A stretch of DNA of 41,549 nt from positions 516-42,064 of the forward strand of contig DBQC01000005.1 in NCBI GenBank assembly GCA_002305075.1. Direction: 5' to 3'. Below are positions 24,901 through 32,811 of this stretch, piece after piece. This stretch comes from Ruminococcaceae bacterium UBA1404. Its GTDB lineage: Bacteria; Bacillota; Clostridia; Oscillospirales; Ruminococcaceae. The notes beneath the pieces were generated by a model. The model was not told where the DNA came from. It saw nothing but the letters and a program-made list of their open reading frames with translations, and ran no database searches. Each line of letters starts with the position of its first letter. The stretch's first letter is position 1. The translations under genes were made by a program, and so were the position numbers.

Positions 24901-26305
24901 GCTTTACAACCTCAGCCGGGATGGATATGCCGGGGTTTACAAAGCTGGAAAAGCGCTCCACCTCTTGACCGTCCTTGATGCGCACCGCCCCAATTTCGGT
25001 GATGCGCTCGGTTGCCGCCGATAGGCCGGTGGTCTCAAGGTCGAACACAATATAGCTGCCGTCGTGATCGGACAGGTCCTTAGCGGCGGTCACGGCCGGC
25101 ATCAGGTCGTTGACCAGATAGCCCTCTACGCCGTAAATAACCTTGAAGCCATCGTCCTTTCGCCGGATTGCGCTGAGCGTGTTCATGGCCTCGGGATAAG
25201 CCTGCACCACGCCGTGGTCGGTGATGGCGATGGCAGGGTGACCAAAGTCATAGGCCGCCTCGATAAGGGTTGCCGCCGAGGCCGTGGCGTCCATTGCGGA
25301 CATATTGGTATGGGCGTGCAGCTCAATGCGCTTTTTGGCGGCCACATCGGTGCGCCGTTTGCGCTCGACCGAGCAAAGATTGTCTATTGTGAGCACCAAA
25401 TCGTTCTGCTCAAACTTATCGGGAGCTATGCGGCCCTCAGCAATGACGGTGTCTCCCTTGGCAATGGTTTGAAGCTTGTCCGCCTCGGGGCCGTCGGCCA
25501 GCATCTTTACGGTGATAGAGCTGGTGTAGTCGGTTATCATGATGAGGAAGATGTGCCCGCCGCCACGGCGCAGTGCCTTTTGCTCGGTTGAGAAAACCTC
25601 TCCCCATACCGCTGCCGATCCGGTATATTCATCCACTTGATTAAGCGGTATGGGCCGCTGCTTGATGGCACGGCCGATCACAACGCTCATGCTGTCAGGC
25701 ACAAAGGGCAGATCTCCGATATCAAAGGGGATTTTAAGCTTTACCGAGGCCATGGCCGACTGGGCAGCCTCGGCTTGAATGCGCTCCATATCAGCTAGGG
25801 CGTCGGCAAAGGCGGGGTGATCATCGCCGCAGCTATCTTCCCCCTCCAGTTCGACCTGCACCTCGCAGCCAAACTGCTCCCGGATAATCCGGGCCATCAG
25901 CACTGGGCAGTTTTGCTCACTGAGCATCTGAACGCCGCCATTTTTCAGTCGCACTACATAGCGACCCTCCTCAAGACGGGCCTCGGCCTCTTCAAAAAAG
26001 CCGTTAACCGGCAATCCCTGCTCCTTGAGCATGGCGGTGAGGTGGCTCAGGCAGTCGGCCTCGGCGAGCAGTTCGGATGCGTAGCAGGGCTGTATGACAA
26101 GCTCCCGCAGCCTAAGCGCCTGTGTGATCTGTCGCCGCACCGATTGGAGGACTCGTTGACCCACCAGCCCGTTTAACCGCAACCGCAGACGCATAGCACG
26201 GGCCTCTCTGTCTATCTCAAGGCGCTCCACCCCGCCGAAAAAGCCGGCCGTGGCCTCATCGATGGTGATGTATCTGCCAAAAAGCTCCATGAAATCCCGC
26301 AACAA
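21998..26305 (-). CDS. polC: DNA polymerase III alpha subunit, PolC type
   Basis: The replicative polymerase of low-G+C Gram-positives, 1435 residues, normal for PolC. Order of domains: N-terminal domains, an OB fold around residues 235-310, PHP domain (IELHAHTNMSAMDA... AITDHGV) split by an inserted DnaQ-like 3'-5' proofreading exonuclease (FDLETTGLSAATERITEIGA, with HNAGFD and a later HRACDDA), then palm and fingers (DKAPDIDLNFSGDYQ, a Cys-rich zinc stretch CPGCCHSQ... CPQCGTAM) and a C-terminal helix-hairpin-helix. The start is TTG at 26305 with AGGAG five bases upstream (TTG 26302 also possible); the first ATG is twenty bases from that site. It has its own promoter and is not fused to proS, which is absent here. 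Confidence 0.98.
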   Translation of the reverse strand: MLRDFMELFGRYITIDEATAGFFGGVERLEIDREARAMRLRLRLNGLVGQRVLQSVRRQITQALRLRELVIQPCYASELLAEADCLSHLTAMLKEQGLPVNGFFEEAEARLEEGRYVVRLKNGGVQMLSEQNCPVLMARIIREQFGCEVQVELEGEDSCGDDHPAFADALADMERIQAEAAQSAMASVKLKIPFDIGDLPFVPDSMSVVIGRAIKQRPIPLNQVDEYTGSAAVWGEVFSTEQKALRRGGGHIFLIMITDYTSSITVKMLADGPEADKLQTIAKGDTVIAEGRIAPDKFEQNDLVLTIDNLCSVERKRRTDVAAKKRIELHAHTNMSAMDATASAATLIEAAYDFGHPAIAITDHGVVQAYPEAMNTLSAIRRKDDGFKVIYGVEGYLVNDLMPAVTAAKDLSDHDGSYIVFDLETTGLSAATERITEIGAVRIKDGQEVERFSSFVNPGISIPAEVVKLTGITDAMVADAPSEAEAIRDFIAFCGDDAVLVAHNAGFDAAFLKVAASRCGININYSYVDTLVMARSLYPGLKNHKLGTVAEHLGIALERAHRACDDAAALSDIFVKMLETLQSEHADFHLSNLNARLEKPDFKKLRSYHIILLVQNSNGLRNLYKLISKSHIEHFYKTPRLLKSEIARLREGILVGSACEAGELYRAILDGVSFTDLCDIASFYDFLEIQPTDNNMFLVREGRVKSVEELEDINRTIVKIGERLGLPVVATGDVHFLNPEDEIYRRILMAGQGFRDADHQPPLYLKTTDEMLNAFAYLGPEKAMEVVVDNTHRIADMIDEVRPIPEGNYPPIIDGAEEELSRICWERAHSIYGKQLPELVSDRLTRELDSIIKNGFAVMYITAQKLVQKSESDGYLVGSRGSVGSSFAATMAGISEVNPLAPHYVCPGCCHSQFITDGSVGSGFDLPPKDCPQCGTAMNRDGHDIPFETFLGFDGDKAPDIDLNFSGDYQATAHKYTEELFGASQVFKAGTISTLADKTSFGFVKKYLEERGLNPPRAEETRLALGCAGVKRTTGQHPGGMVVVPRDMEIYDFTPVQYPADKTDAAMITTHFDFHSLHDTILKLDILGHDVPTMYKYLEDLTGVSIADVPTSDPDVISLFTSTDALGVTPEDIDCETGTLALPEMGTGFVRQMLMEAEPSCFSDLLQISGLSHGTNVWLGNAQDLIRNRTCTISEVIGTRDSIMTYLMHKGLEPSMAFKITELTRKGRAKEALTPEMLEAMRSHGVPEWYIESCYKIKYMFPKAHAAAYVISAVRLGWFKIHHPLAFYATYFTVRQGDLEADAALAGPAAVKRRIGELRAMGNERTVKDEDTLYALSIVAEMLARGYSFLPVDLYKSHAFRYQIEDGKIRLPFSCIKGVGESAATSLYEAARIGGYISIEEVAQQAGVSKTVIEALKEMGAFGNLPENSQMSLFG

Positions 26306-26331
26306 CCTTACTCCTTTGCTTGGGTGTAATA

Positions 26332-26349
26332 GGCGCCCACCCGGGCGCC
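26332..26349 (-). promoter_or_regulatory. Hairpin at the 5' end of the polC transcript
   Basis: GGCGCCC and GGGCGCC form a perfect 7-bp GC stem with a 4-base loop, a few bases from the predicted transcription start and upstream of the Shine-Dalgarno site. No T-run follows. It might protect the mRNA 5' end; this is inference. Confidence 0.4.
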
Positions 26350-26362
26350 CATATTAAGATAT

Positions 26363-26391
26363 AGTATACATAATTTGCGCCGCTCTGCCAA
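26363..26391 (-). promoter_or_regulatory. Sigma-A promoter of polC
   Basis: Minus-strand TTGGCA (26386-26391), 17 bases, TATACT (26363-26368). Confidence 0.75.
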
Positions 26392-26424
26392 GGTTGGGTG
26401 GATATTCGAAAGGGGACCTAAACG

Positions 26425-26456
26425 CAAAAAATGGGCCGAACAGTGCGTCCGGGCCG
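26425..26456 (-). terminator. Terminator of the pyrH-ispG operon
   Basis: On the minus strand GGCC-C-GGAC pairs with GTTC-GGCC (one bulged C, one G-T pair) and is followed by CATTTTTTGCG. About 15 bases past the ispG stop. Confidence 0.7.
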
Positions 26457-26470
26457 GGAAAATTTATTTA

Positions 26471-27538
26471 TTATAGTGCCAAATCCTCCAAAATAACCGC
26501 CATGAGCCTATCCATCAGCTCGGCTTCGGTGCAGCTGCCAATCACTGCACCCTTTTTGAAGATGACGCCTTTGCCGTCCCCTCCGGCCATGCCATAGTCA
26601 GCCTGACTGGCTTCGCCCGGTCCGTTGACCGCACAACCCATCACCGCCACGGTGATATCAGCCTCTATGGGGGCGAGGCGGCGCTCCATCTCCTCTGCCA
26701 TGCCCATCACATCCACCCCAGTGCGGCCGCAGGTGGGGCAGGCTATGACCGCGGGGCCGTAGCCGGGCAAACCGGCCGCCTTGAGGATGGTTTTGGCGGC
26801 ATAAATCTCTTCCACGGGGTCGGCGCTTAAAGAGACCCGAAGCGTATCTCCTATGCCGTCGGCCAACAAGGAGCCTATGGCAATGGCCGACTTTACAAGG
26901 CCAAACTGGCGGGTGCCCGCCTCGGTGACCCCAAGGTGAAGCGGATAATCAAACCGGGCGCTGGCTAAGCGATAGGCCTCTAAGGTGGTTTTAACATAGG
27001 GGCTCTTTAGGGCCACCACCGTGTTGTAAAAGCCCAGCTCTTCGAGAATTTTTAGGTGCCCTTGGGTGCTTTCCACCATGGCTTCTGCGGTAGAAGCGCC
27101 ATATTTTGCAAGGATATCCTTCTCCAGCGAACCGCTGTTAACCCCCACCCGAATGGGAACACCCCGTTTTTGGCAGGCTTCGGCCACGGCAGCCACCCTC
27201 TGGCGGCTGCCGATGTTGCCGGGATTAATACGGATCTTATCCGCCCCGGCTTCGAGTGCCAACAGCGCCAGCTTGTAGTCGAAGTGAATGTCGGCCACCA
27301 CCGGCATGTCCACGGCGTTTTTAACCGCCGTAAGGGTGTGGGCGGCCTCGGCGTTGGGTAGGGCAATACGCACCATTTGGCAGCCGGCGGCCTCTAAGGC
27401 TTTTGCCTGTGCAATATTGCCCGGCACATCAAACCAAGGGCGACTGAGCATAGACTGAATGACCACCGGGGCGCCGCCTCCGATGGTGAGATGTCCCACC
27501 CGGACCTGCCGGGTCATTTTTCGCACTATATCTTTCAT
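26471..27538 (-). CDS. ispG: 4-hydroxy-3-methylbut-2-en-1-yl diphosphate synthase (flavodoxin/ferredoxin)
   Basis: IspG (GcpE) reductively converts methylerythritol cyclodiphosphate to HMBPP in the non-mevalonate isoprenoid pathway. The 355-residue protein has the TIM-barrel part with VADIHFDYKLAL and KIRINPGNIG, and the 4Fe-4S domain ligands in CPTCGRTG and MGCAVNGPGEA. Length is that of the bacterial two-domain enzyme. ATG at 27538 follows the rseP stop by one base, with GAGG about ten bases upstream. It is the last gene of the long minus-strand operon; Dxr, the second enzyme of the same pathway, is encoded two genes upstream. Confidence 0.97.
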   Translation of the reverse strand: MKDIVRKMTRQVRVGHLTIGGGAPVVIQSMLSRPWFDVPGNIAQAKALEAAGCQMVRIALPNAEAAHTLTAVKNAVDMPVVADIHFDYKLALLALEAGADKIRINPGNIGSRQRVAAVAEACQKRGVPIRVGVNSGSLEKDILAKYGASTAEAMVESTQGHLKILEELGFYNTVVALKSPYVKTTLEAYRLASARFDYPLHLGVTEAGTRQFGLVKSAIAIGSLLADGIGDTLRVSLSADPVEEIYAAKTILKAAGLPGYGPAVIACPTCGRTGVDVMGMAEEMERRLAPIEADITVAVMGCAVNGPGEASQADYGMAGGDGKGVIFKKGAVIGSCTEAELMDRLMAVILEDLAL

Positions 27539-27539
27539 A

Positions 27540-28571
27540 TCAAAGAAGCCTCATCAAGTCGTTGAGGGTTACATAGGCCATCACCAACATAAGAAAGGCA
27601 AAGCCGGCCAGATTAATGGCGTTCTCCACCCTTTCACCCAGTTTAAAGCCGAGCAGCCCCTCTAAGAAGATAAGAATGAGCTTGCCACCATCGAGCATGG
27701 GCAGGGGAAGAAGGTTCATCAGCCCTATATTGATGCTTATAAAGGCGGTCATCATCAGCAGCGAATTCATTCCCACCCGGGAGGCCGCTCCGATGGCCGA
27801 AGCCACCCCCACCGGCCCCGAAATTTGGGTCATGGGAATGCGCCCGGTAAAGATTTCGGCCGCTGAGCCCCACACCTGCCGCATGAGAGAGAGGGCCCAT
27901 TTGGCTGTGTAGCCAAAGGATTCGCCCAAGGTGAGGTATTTTCCATAGGGAATAAAGTCGATGTGGATGGACTTAAATCCGTCTCCCTGGTCCACCAGCT
28001 TAAAGTTTACAAGAGGCAGGTCCATCACCCGGCCATCCCGCCTCACAGTAAATTGAACCACACCGTCATAAGTTCTAAACAGCTGCCAGCTCACATCGCT
28101 GGCCACATAAACCCTACGGTCGTTTATGCGCAAAATCTCGTCGCCTTGGCGCAATATTTGGGCGCTGGGCTGTTCGGGGTCATCAAAGGCGGCCACGGTG
28201 GTCAATCCCACCAGCGTAGTGTTGGCCAAAATCAGCAATATAAGAAAGCCACAGAGCAAATTGACCAAAGCGCCGGCTCCAATAACCACCATCCGCTTCA
28301 TGGGCGGGGCGTTGTTATAGGCATTGGGGTCGGCCGAATCCTCCTCTTCCCCTTCCATGGCTAAAAAGCCGCCGATAGGCAGCAGACGCAGCGAATAGCG
28401 GATGCCCAGCTTATCCGTCCAGCTCCAGAGAATCGGCCCCATGCCGATAGCAAATTCGCTGATGGTAATACCCGCCCAGCGGGCCGCCAGATAATGGCCC
28501 AGCTCGTGAGCGAAGATGATAAACCCAAATACCAATATGGCGATGAGGGCAGTGCCGATGAAAGAGAGCAA
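27540..28571 (-). CDS. rseP: Site-2 protease RseP, M50 family
   Basis: A membrane zinc protease of 343 residues (RseP/RasP) that cuts transmembrane helices, for example of anti-sigma factors and signal peptides. The zinc motif HELGH is at 22-26 in the first transmembrane helix; a PDZ domain lies in the middle (RQGDEILRINDRRV); the third ligand motif MNLLPLPMLDGG is near the C-terminus, followed by two hydrophobic helices. The start is TTG at 28571, with AAAGG about ten bases upstream; no better start is in frame. It lies between dxr (45 bases) and ispG, as is usual in Firmicutes. Confidence 0.95.
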   Translation of the reverse strand: MLSFIGTALIAILVFGFIIFAHELGHYLAARWAGITISEFAIGMGPILWSWTDKLGIRYSLRLLPIGGFLAMEGEEEDSADPNAYNNAPPMKRMVVIGAGALVNLLCGFLILLILANTTLVGLTTVAAFDDPEQPSAQILRQGDEILRINDRRVYVASDVSWQLFRTYDGVVQFTVRRDGRVMDLPLVNFKLVDQGDGFKSIHIDFIPYGKYLTLGESFGYTAKWALSLMRQVWGSAAEIFTGRIPMTQISGPVGVASAIGAASRVGMNSLLMMTAFISINIGLMNLLPLPMLDGGKLILIFLEGLLGFKLGERVENAINLAGFAFLMLVMAYVTLNDLMRLL

Positions 28572-28616
28572 TCAATCACAACCTTTGTGGGTGTTAAACA
28601 AGCGTCCGAGAGCCGG

Positions 28617-29765
28617 TCATCCGGTGGCAAGCTGGTCTCGTACGGCCTGTCGGGCGGCGGCGTCGGCGGCAAACACGGCCTGTATATCGGTAAGGGGCGA
28701 GCTGTTTTCCGGCAGGGCCATCTCCACCAATTCACCGATGCGCCCAAAGGGAATACGCCCGGCTAAAAAGGCGGCTACAGCCTCTTCGTTGGCCCCATTT
28801 AGGGCAGCAGGCGCAGTTCCGCCCATGCGGGCTGCCCGGAGGGCCGCTCTAAGGCAGGTGAATGTCTGGGGGTCGGGCGGAGCGAAGGTGAGGCTGCCTA
28901 TGGCCGCAAGGTCGAGTCTTTTAGCTGTGCTCGGCAAGCGGCCGGGGTAGGTTAGGGCGTACTGGATGGGTAAAGCCATATCGGGGGTGCCCATCTGAGC
29001 GATAACCGAACCGTCGCAGAACTCCACAGCCGAGTGCACCACGCTCTGGGGATGCACCACAATCTCTATTTTGTCCGGGGGAACATCAAACAGCCACATG
29101 GCCTCAATCAACTCGAGGCCCTTGTTCATCAAGGTGGCACTGTCCACTGTGAGCTTGGTGCCCATGCTGTATGTGGGGTGACGCAGGGCCTCGGCCGGGG
29201 TCATGGTGTAGACCTCTTCTATACTGCGACCGAAAAAGGGGCCACCTGAGGCCGTGAGCAGGATACGCTCTATTCTATTACCATGTGCGGCATTTAAGCA
29301 CTGGAATATGGCAGAATGCTCGCTGTCCACCGGAAAAATGGGGTTTCCCGCCTTGGCAGCCTCGGCCATCACCAGTCCACCGCCGGCCACAACGGACTCC
29401 TTGTTGGCCAGCGCCAGCTTCCGGCCTGAGCGCAGGGCGGCCAGTGTAGGCCGCAGCCCGGCGATACCCACCACGGCGTTTAGGGTCATCTCGCCGCCGG
29501 GATGGGCTGCCGCTTCACAGACCGCATCGGCCCCGGCCATCACCCGCACCGGGATGTCGGCCAAGGCGGTTTTTAGCTCAAGATAGCGCTCGGGGTCGGC
29601 GGTGACCGCCATATCGGGCAAAAAAGCACGGGCCTGCTGGGTGAGCAGGCCGATGTTTTGACTGGCGGCAAGGGCGCTAACCCGCAGGCCGAGGCGAGCA
29701 CAAATAGATAGGGTCTGCACACCGATGGAGCCGGTGGAACCCAAGAGATTGAGCGAAGCTATCAC
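28617..29765 (-). CDS. dxr: 1-deoxy-D-xylulose 5-phosphate reductoisomerase
   Basis: Dxr (IspC) rearranges and reduces DXP to methylerythritol 4-phosphate with NADPH, the first committed step of the MEP pathway. In 382 residues: the NADPH motif GSTGSIG at 9-15, LANKES, the metal and substrate region PVDSEHSAIFQCL, and the flexible loop LTASGGPF. GTG at 29765 is preceded by GGAGGG seven bases upstream. It follows cdsA by ten bases in the operon. Confidence 0.97.
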   Translation of the reverse strand: MIASLNLLGSTGSIGVQTLSICARLGLRVSALAASQNIGLLTQQARAFLPDMAVTADPERYLELKTALADIPVRVMAGADAVCEAAAHPGGEMTLNAVVGIAGLRPTLAALRSGRKLALANKESVVAGGGLVMAEAAKAGNPIFPVDSEHSAIFQCLNAAHGNRIERILLTASGGPFFGRSIEEVYTMTPAEALRHPTYSMGTKLTVDSATLMNKGLELIEAMWLFDVPPDKIEIVVHPQSVVHSAVEFCDGSVIAQMGTPDMALPIQYALTYPGRLPSTAKRLDLAAIGSLTFAPPDPQTFTCLRAALRAARMGGTAPAALNGANEEAVAAFLAGRIPFGRIGELVEMALPENSSPLTDIQAVFAADAAARQAVRDQLATG

Positions 29766-29775
29766 GGTATCCCTC

Positions 29776-30615
29776 CTAGCCTATCCATGCCAGCGGTGTA
29801 ACATAGCGCACAATGACATAGACCAGCGGCATGGCGCCCAGCACACTGTCGAATCGGTCGAGCACGCCACCATGGCCGGGCATGATGTGGCCAAAGTCCT
29901 TGATGCCAAACTGCCGCTTGATGGCGCTGGCTGCAAGATCGCCCAGCATTCCGGACACCACAAGAAAGGGCAGAGCCACCAGCAGTGCACCGTAATTGAT
30001 TACAAGGTTCACGCCGGACATGGACTGATACAGGGCATAAACATAGCTTAGCGCTAGCACGGTGACCGCACCGCCCAGTCCCCCGCCAATGGCTCCCTCC
30101 ACGGTTTTTTTAGGGCTGATGTTGGGGGCCAATTTGCGTTTGCCAAACTGTCGCCCGGCAAAGTAGGCGCAGGTGTCGGTGCCCCAGGCGGCCGCCAGAC
30201 CCACCAGATTGTAGAACATACCCACGGATGTACCGAAGTTATCCCGACAGGCTATGAGGGTGGATAGCGCATGGGCAATAACCATGGTAAACAAAAAGGT
30301 CATGGCCACCTGCTCGATCCGCACCTCTCGGTGGCTGCCAAGGAAGATAAGAATGAGCAGCACCGCAAAGCCGTAGTTGATTAGCGCCACATACCGGCTT
30401 AGAGCCGGCCCCAATAAAAAGGGAATGGTGGCGGCGTAGGCGTAGGCAGCTATATTGGTGGCACGGTGCTTATAGCCTGCACCGTGCAGCAGCTCGTCGA
30501 GGCCGATGATGCCGACAATGGACACCGCCGCATTGAGCACATAACTGTCGTAGAGGCCGAGCACCACCCCAAGGATGCCAATGCCCACAAGGGCCGAAAT
30601 AACCCGTTGCTTCAT
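29776..30615 (-). CDS. cdsA: Phosphatidate cytidylyltransferase
   Basis: CdsA makes CDP-diacylglycerol from phosphatidic acid and CTP, the precursor of the acidic phospholipids. The 279-residue protein has about eight hydrophobic helices and the family signature near the C-terminus, SAIKRQFGIKDFGHIMPGHG followed by GVLDRFDS. An upstream SPKKTVEGAIGG motif is also typical. The ATG at 30615 has GGAGGG ten bases before it and overlaps the uppS stop (ATGA), so the two are translationally coupled; both act in envelope lipid synthesis. Confidence 0.96.
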   Translation of the reverse strand: MKQRVISALVGIGILGVVLGLYDSYVLNAAVSIVGIIGLDELLHGAGYKHRATNIAAYAYAATIPFLLGPALSRYVALINYGFAVLLILIFLGSHREVRIEQVAMTFLFTMVIAHALSTLIACRDNFGTSVGMFYNLVGLAAAWGTDTCAYFAGRQFGKRKLAPNISPKKTVEGAIGGGLGGAVTVLALSYVYALYQSMSGVNLVINYGALLVALPFLVVSGMLGDLAASAIKRQFGIKDFGHIMPGHGGVLDRFDSVLGAMPLVYVIVRYVTPLAWIG

Positions 30616-31325
30616 CCCGAAATCCCTCCATATCGGCGATCGCGACCGGCATAGAGCGCAATGGCCGTGTCTAAATCCGCAGGGGTAAAGTCGGGCCAGA
30701 GCTTGTCCATATAGATAAGCTCGGCATAGGCGCACTGCCAAAGCAAAAAGTTCGACAGCCGCTGTTCACCACTTGGGCGGATTATCATATCGGGGTCGGG
30801 CTGGCCCGCAGTGTAGAGGCCCTGCGAAAACAGTGCCGCATCGATATCTCGAGGGTCAAGCTTACCCTCTGCGACAAGGCAAGCCAAGCGGCGGGCTGCG
30901 TGAAGAATCTCGTCGCGTCCGCCGTAATTGATGGCGATATTCAAATTCATGCGGGTGTTGTTGGCCGTGGCGGCCTCCAGGGCATCCATTCTCCGAACAA
31001 GGTCGGGGGCCAAAGGTGCCCGATCGCCGATAAAGCGGGTGCGCACCTCGCGATTTTGCTGCTGCTCGCACTGGGTAAGATAGTCCCGGAGCAGGTTCAT
31101 AATGGCCTCCACCTCGGCCTTGGGCCGGGACCAGTTTTCGGTGGAAAAGGCAAACAGTGTAAGATGGCCAATGCCTATCTCAAGGCAGTGACGCGTAATA
31201 ATCTCCACCGTTTTGGCCCCCTCGCGGTGGCCCATGCTGCGTGCAAGGCCCCGCTGCTTGGCCCACCGCCCGTTGCCGTCCATAATAATGGCAATGTGGG
31301 TGGGCATTCCGGAAGTTTGCTGCAT
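30612..31325 (-). CDS. uppS: Isoprenyl transferase (undecaprenyl diphosphate synthase)
   Basis: A cis-prenyltransferase that elongates farnesyl-PP with isopentenyl-PP to the C55 carrier of cell-wall synthesis. With the ATG at 31325 (GGAG six bases upstream) it has 237 residues; a GTG at 31337 lacks a well-placed site. The diphosphate-binding motif MDGNGRWA starts at residue 15 with the catalytic Asp16. FAFSTENWSRP and the later FLLWQCAYAEL follow the family pattern. It is followed by an overlapping cdsA. Confidence 0.96.
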   Translation of the reverse strand: MQQTSGMPTHIAIIMDGNGRWAKQRGLARSMGHREGAKTVEIITRHCLEIGIGHLTLFAFSTENWSRPKAEVEAIMNLLRDYLTQCEQQQNREVRTRFIGDRAPLAPDLVRRMDALEAATANNTRMNLNIAINYGGRDEILHAARRLACLVAEGKLDPRDIDAALFSQGLYTAGQPDPDMIIRPSGEQRLSNFLLWQCAYAELIYMDKLWPDFTPADLDTAIALYAGRDRRYGGISG

Positions 31326-31342
31326 GATAAGCTCCACGGAGA

Positions 31343-31888
31343 TTATATCTCCATAATCTCCTTTTCTTTGGCTGCGGTAATGGTATCGATCTCTTTACAG
31401 TATTTGTCGGTAACATCCTGAATTTTCTTCTCGTAGACTTTTTGATCGTCTTCAGAGATTTCGCTGCTCTTTTTAAGTTGCTTAAACCGGTCGTTGGCGT
31501 CTCGGCGAATGGCCCGCACGGCTACCTTAGCCTCCTCGCCCTGCTTGGCGATGCTTTTGGCAATTTCCCGGCGGCGCTCCTCGGTGAGCGGCGGGAAAAC
31601 GATGCGCAGCGCACTACCATCATTCTGGGGATTAATGCCGATATCCGAGCTCTGAATAGCCCGTTCTATGGCTTTGAGGGTGCTTTTATCCCAAGGGGTG
31701 ATCACGAGGATTCGGGCCTCGCTTACCGACACGGCGGCCATCTGATTGATGGGAGTGGGTACGCCATAGTAGTCCACCATCACCTTGTCGAGTACGGCGG
31801 GGTTGGCCCGTCCGGCCCGGATGGCCGCCAGCTCGCCCACCAGATAGTCCACACTTTTCTGCATGCGCGCTTCATATTCTTTAAGCAT
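31343..31888 (-). CDS. frr: Ribosome recycling factor
   Basis: RRF splits post-termination ribosomes together with EF-G. The 181-residue protein carries the family segments LAAIRAGRANPAVLD, VTPWDKSTLKAIERAIQSSD with GINPQNDG, and a C-terminal helix rich in Lys and Glu. The ATG at 31888 has AAGGAG about ten bases upstream; an in-frame extension upstream to 31966 has no site and overlaps the pyrH-frr gap. It follows pyrH by 87 bases and precedes uppS by 17. Confidence 0.97.
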   Translation of the reverse strand: MLKEYEARMQKSVDYLVGELAAIRAGRANPAVLDKVMVDYYGVPTPINQMAAVSVSEARILVITPWDKSTLKAIERAIQSSDIGINPQNDGSALRIVFPPLTEERRREIAKSIAKQGEEAKVAVRAIRRDANDRFKQLKKSSEISEDDQKVYEKKIQDVTDKYCKEIDTITAAKEKEIMEI

Positions 31889-31975
31889 AGCCTTACACTC
31901 CTTTTCTCCGGTACATGGATGATGAGCGAGCCGCCCGCACAAGCAAGGCGGTCGCCGCATGAACAAAATAATGTA

Positions 31976-32686
31976 TCAGCTTTCGCTGAGCAGGGTACCT
32001 ATGTTGTCGCCGCAGACCACCCGCACGATGTTTTCGGGATCCTCTAACGAGAATATCCTAACCGGCAGCTGCAAATCTCGGCACATGGAGGCGGCGGTCA
32101 TGTCCATCACATCGAGGTGCAAACGGAGCACCTCGCTAAAAGAGAGCCGCGTGTATTTAGAGGCGTCAGGATGGATGCTGGGGTCCTTGTCGTAGACACC
32201 ATCCACCGTCTTGGCCATAAGAATAACCTCGGCGTCGATCTCGGCGGCTCTGAGAGAGGCGGCGGTATCGGTAGAGAAAAAGGGGTTTCCGGTGCCGCAT
32301 CCAAAGATGACCACCCTACCCTTTTCTAAATGGCGCACAGCACGGGCCCGGATGTAGGGCTCGGCGATGTTCTGCATGCCGATGGCCGTTTGCACCCGTA
32401 CGGTGGCGCCATTTTGCTCGAGGCCGTCGGCCAGTGCGAGGGCGTTAATCACCGTGGCTACCATACCCATATGGTCGGCACGGGTGCGATCCATGCGGCG
32501 GCTTTGACGGCCCCGCCAAAAGTTACCGCCCCCCACCACAATACCCACCTCGACACCAAGTTCGGTGCAGGTTTGCACACATCGGGCAATGTTGTATACC
32601 ACATCAAAATCGAGGCCAAAGCCTGCAGCTCCGGCTAGAGCCTCGCCGCTGAGCTTGAGTAAAATGCGTTTATAGACTGCCTGCAT
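31976..32686 (-). CDS. pyrH: Uridylate kinase
   Basis: UMP kinase of the amino acid kinase fold, making UDP for nucleotide and wall precursor synthesis; acts as a hexamer. The 236-residue protein has KLSGEALAG near the N-terminus, VGGGNFWRG, and the ATP-site stretch LMAKTVDGVYDKDPS. ATG at 32686 is preceded by AAGGTGG. It opens the second transcription unit of the cluster with a promoter at 32711-32739. Confidence 0.97.
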   Translation of the reverse strand: MQAVYKRILLKLSGEALAGAAGFGLDFDVVYNIARCVQTCTELGVEVGIVVGGGNFWRGRQSRRMDRTRADHMGMVATVINALALADGLEQNGATVRVQTAIGMQNIAEPYIRARAVRHLEKGRVVIFGCGTGNPFFSTDTAASLRAAEIDAEVILMAKTVDGVYDKDPSIHPDASKYTRLSFSEVLRLHLDVMDMTAASMCRDLQLPVRIFSLEDPENIVRVVCGDNIGTLLSES

Positions 32687-32710
32687 GTTCGAGCCACCTT
32701 GTGTTTTTAT

Positions 32711-32739
32711 TATTTTACATGAATCCGCTCGGGGTGTAA
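32711..32739 (-). promoter_or_regulatory. Sigma-A promoter of pyrH
   Basis: Minus-strand TTTACA (32734-32739), 17 bases, TAAAAT (32711-32716), with a leader of only about 20 bases. Confidence 0.7.
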
Positions 32740-32762
32740 AGGGATGAGGCCGAGCTTCTTGG

Positions 32763-32791
32763 AAAAAGGCGCCCAAAAGGACGCCTTTTAA
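32763..32791 (-). terminator. Terminator of rpsB-tsf
   Basis: AAAAGGCG with CGCCTTTTT (plus inner CC/GG pairs) in the minus-strand RNA, followed by the T-run. It begins 21 bases past the tsf stop and separates tsf from the pyrH promoter. Confidence 0.85.
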
Positions 32792-32811
32792 AAAGCAGAT
32801 TATTCGGCTGG

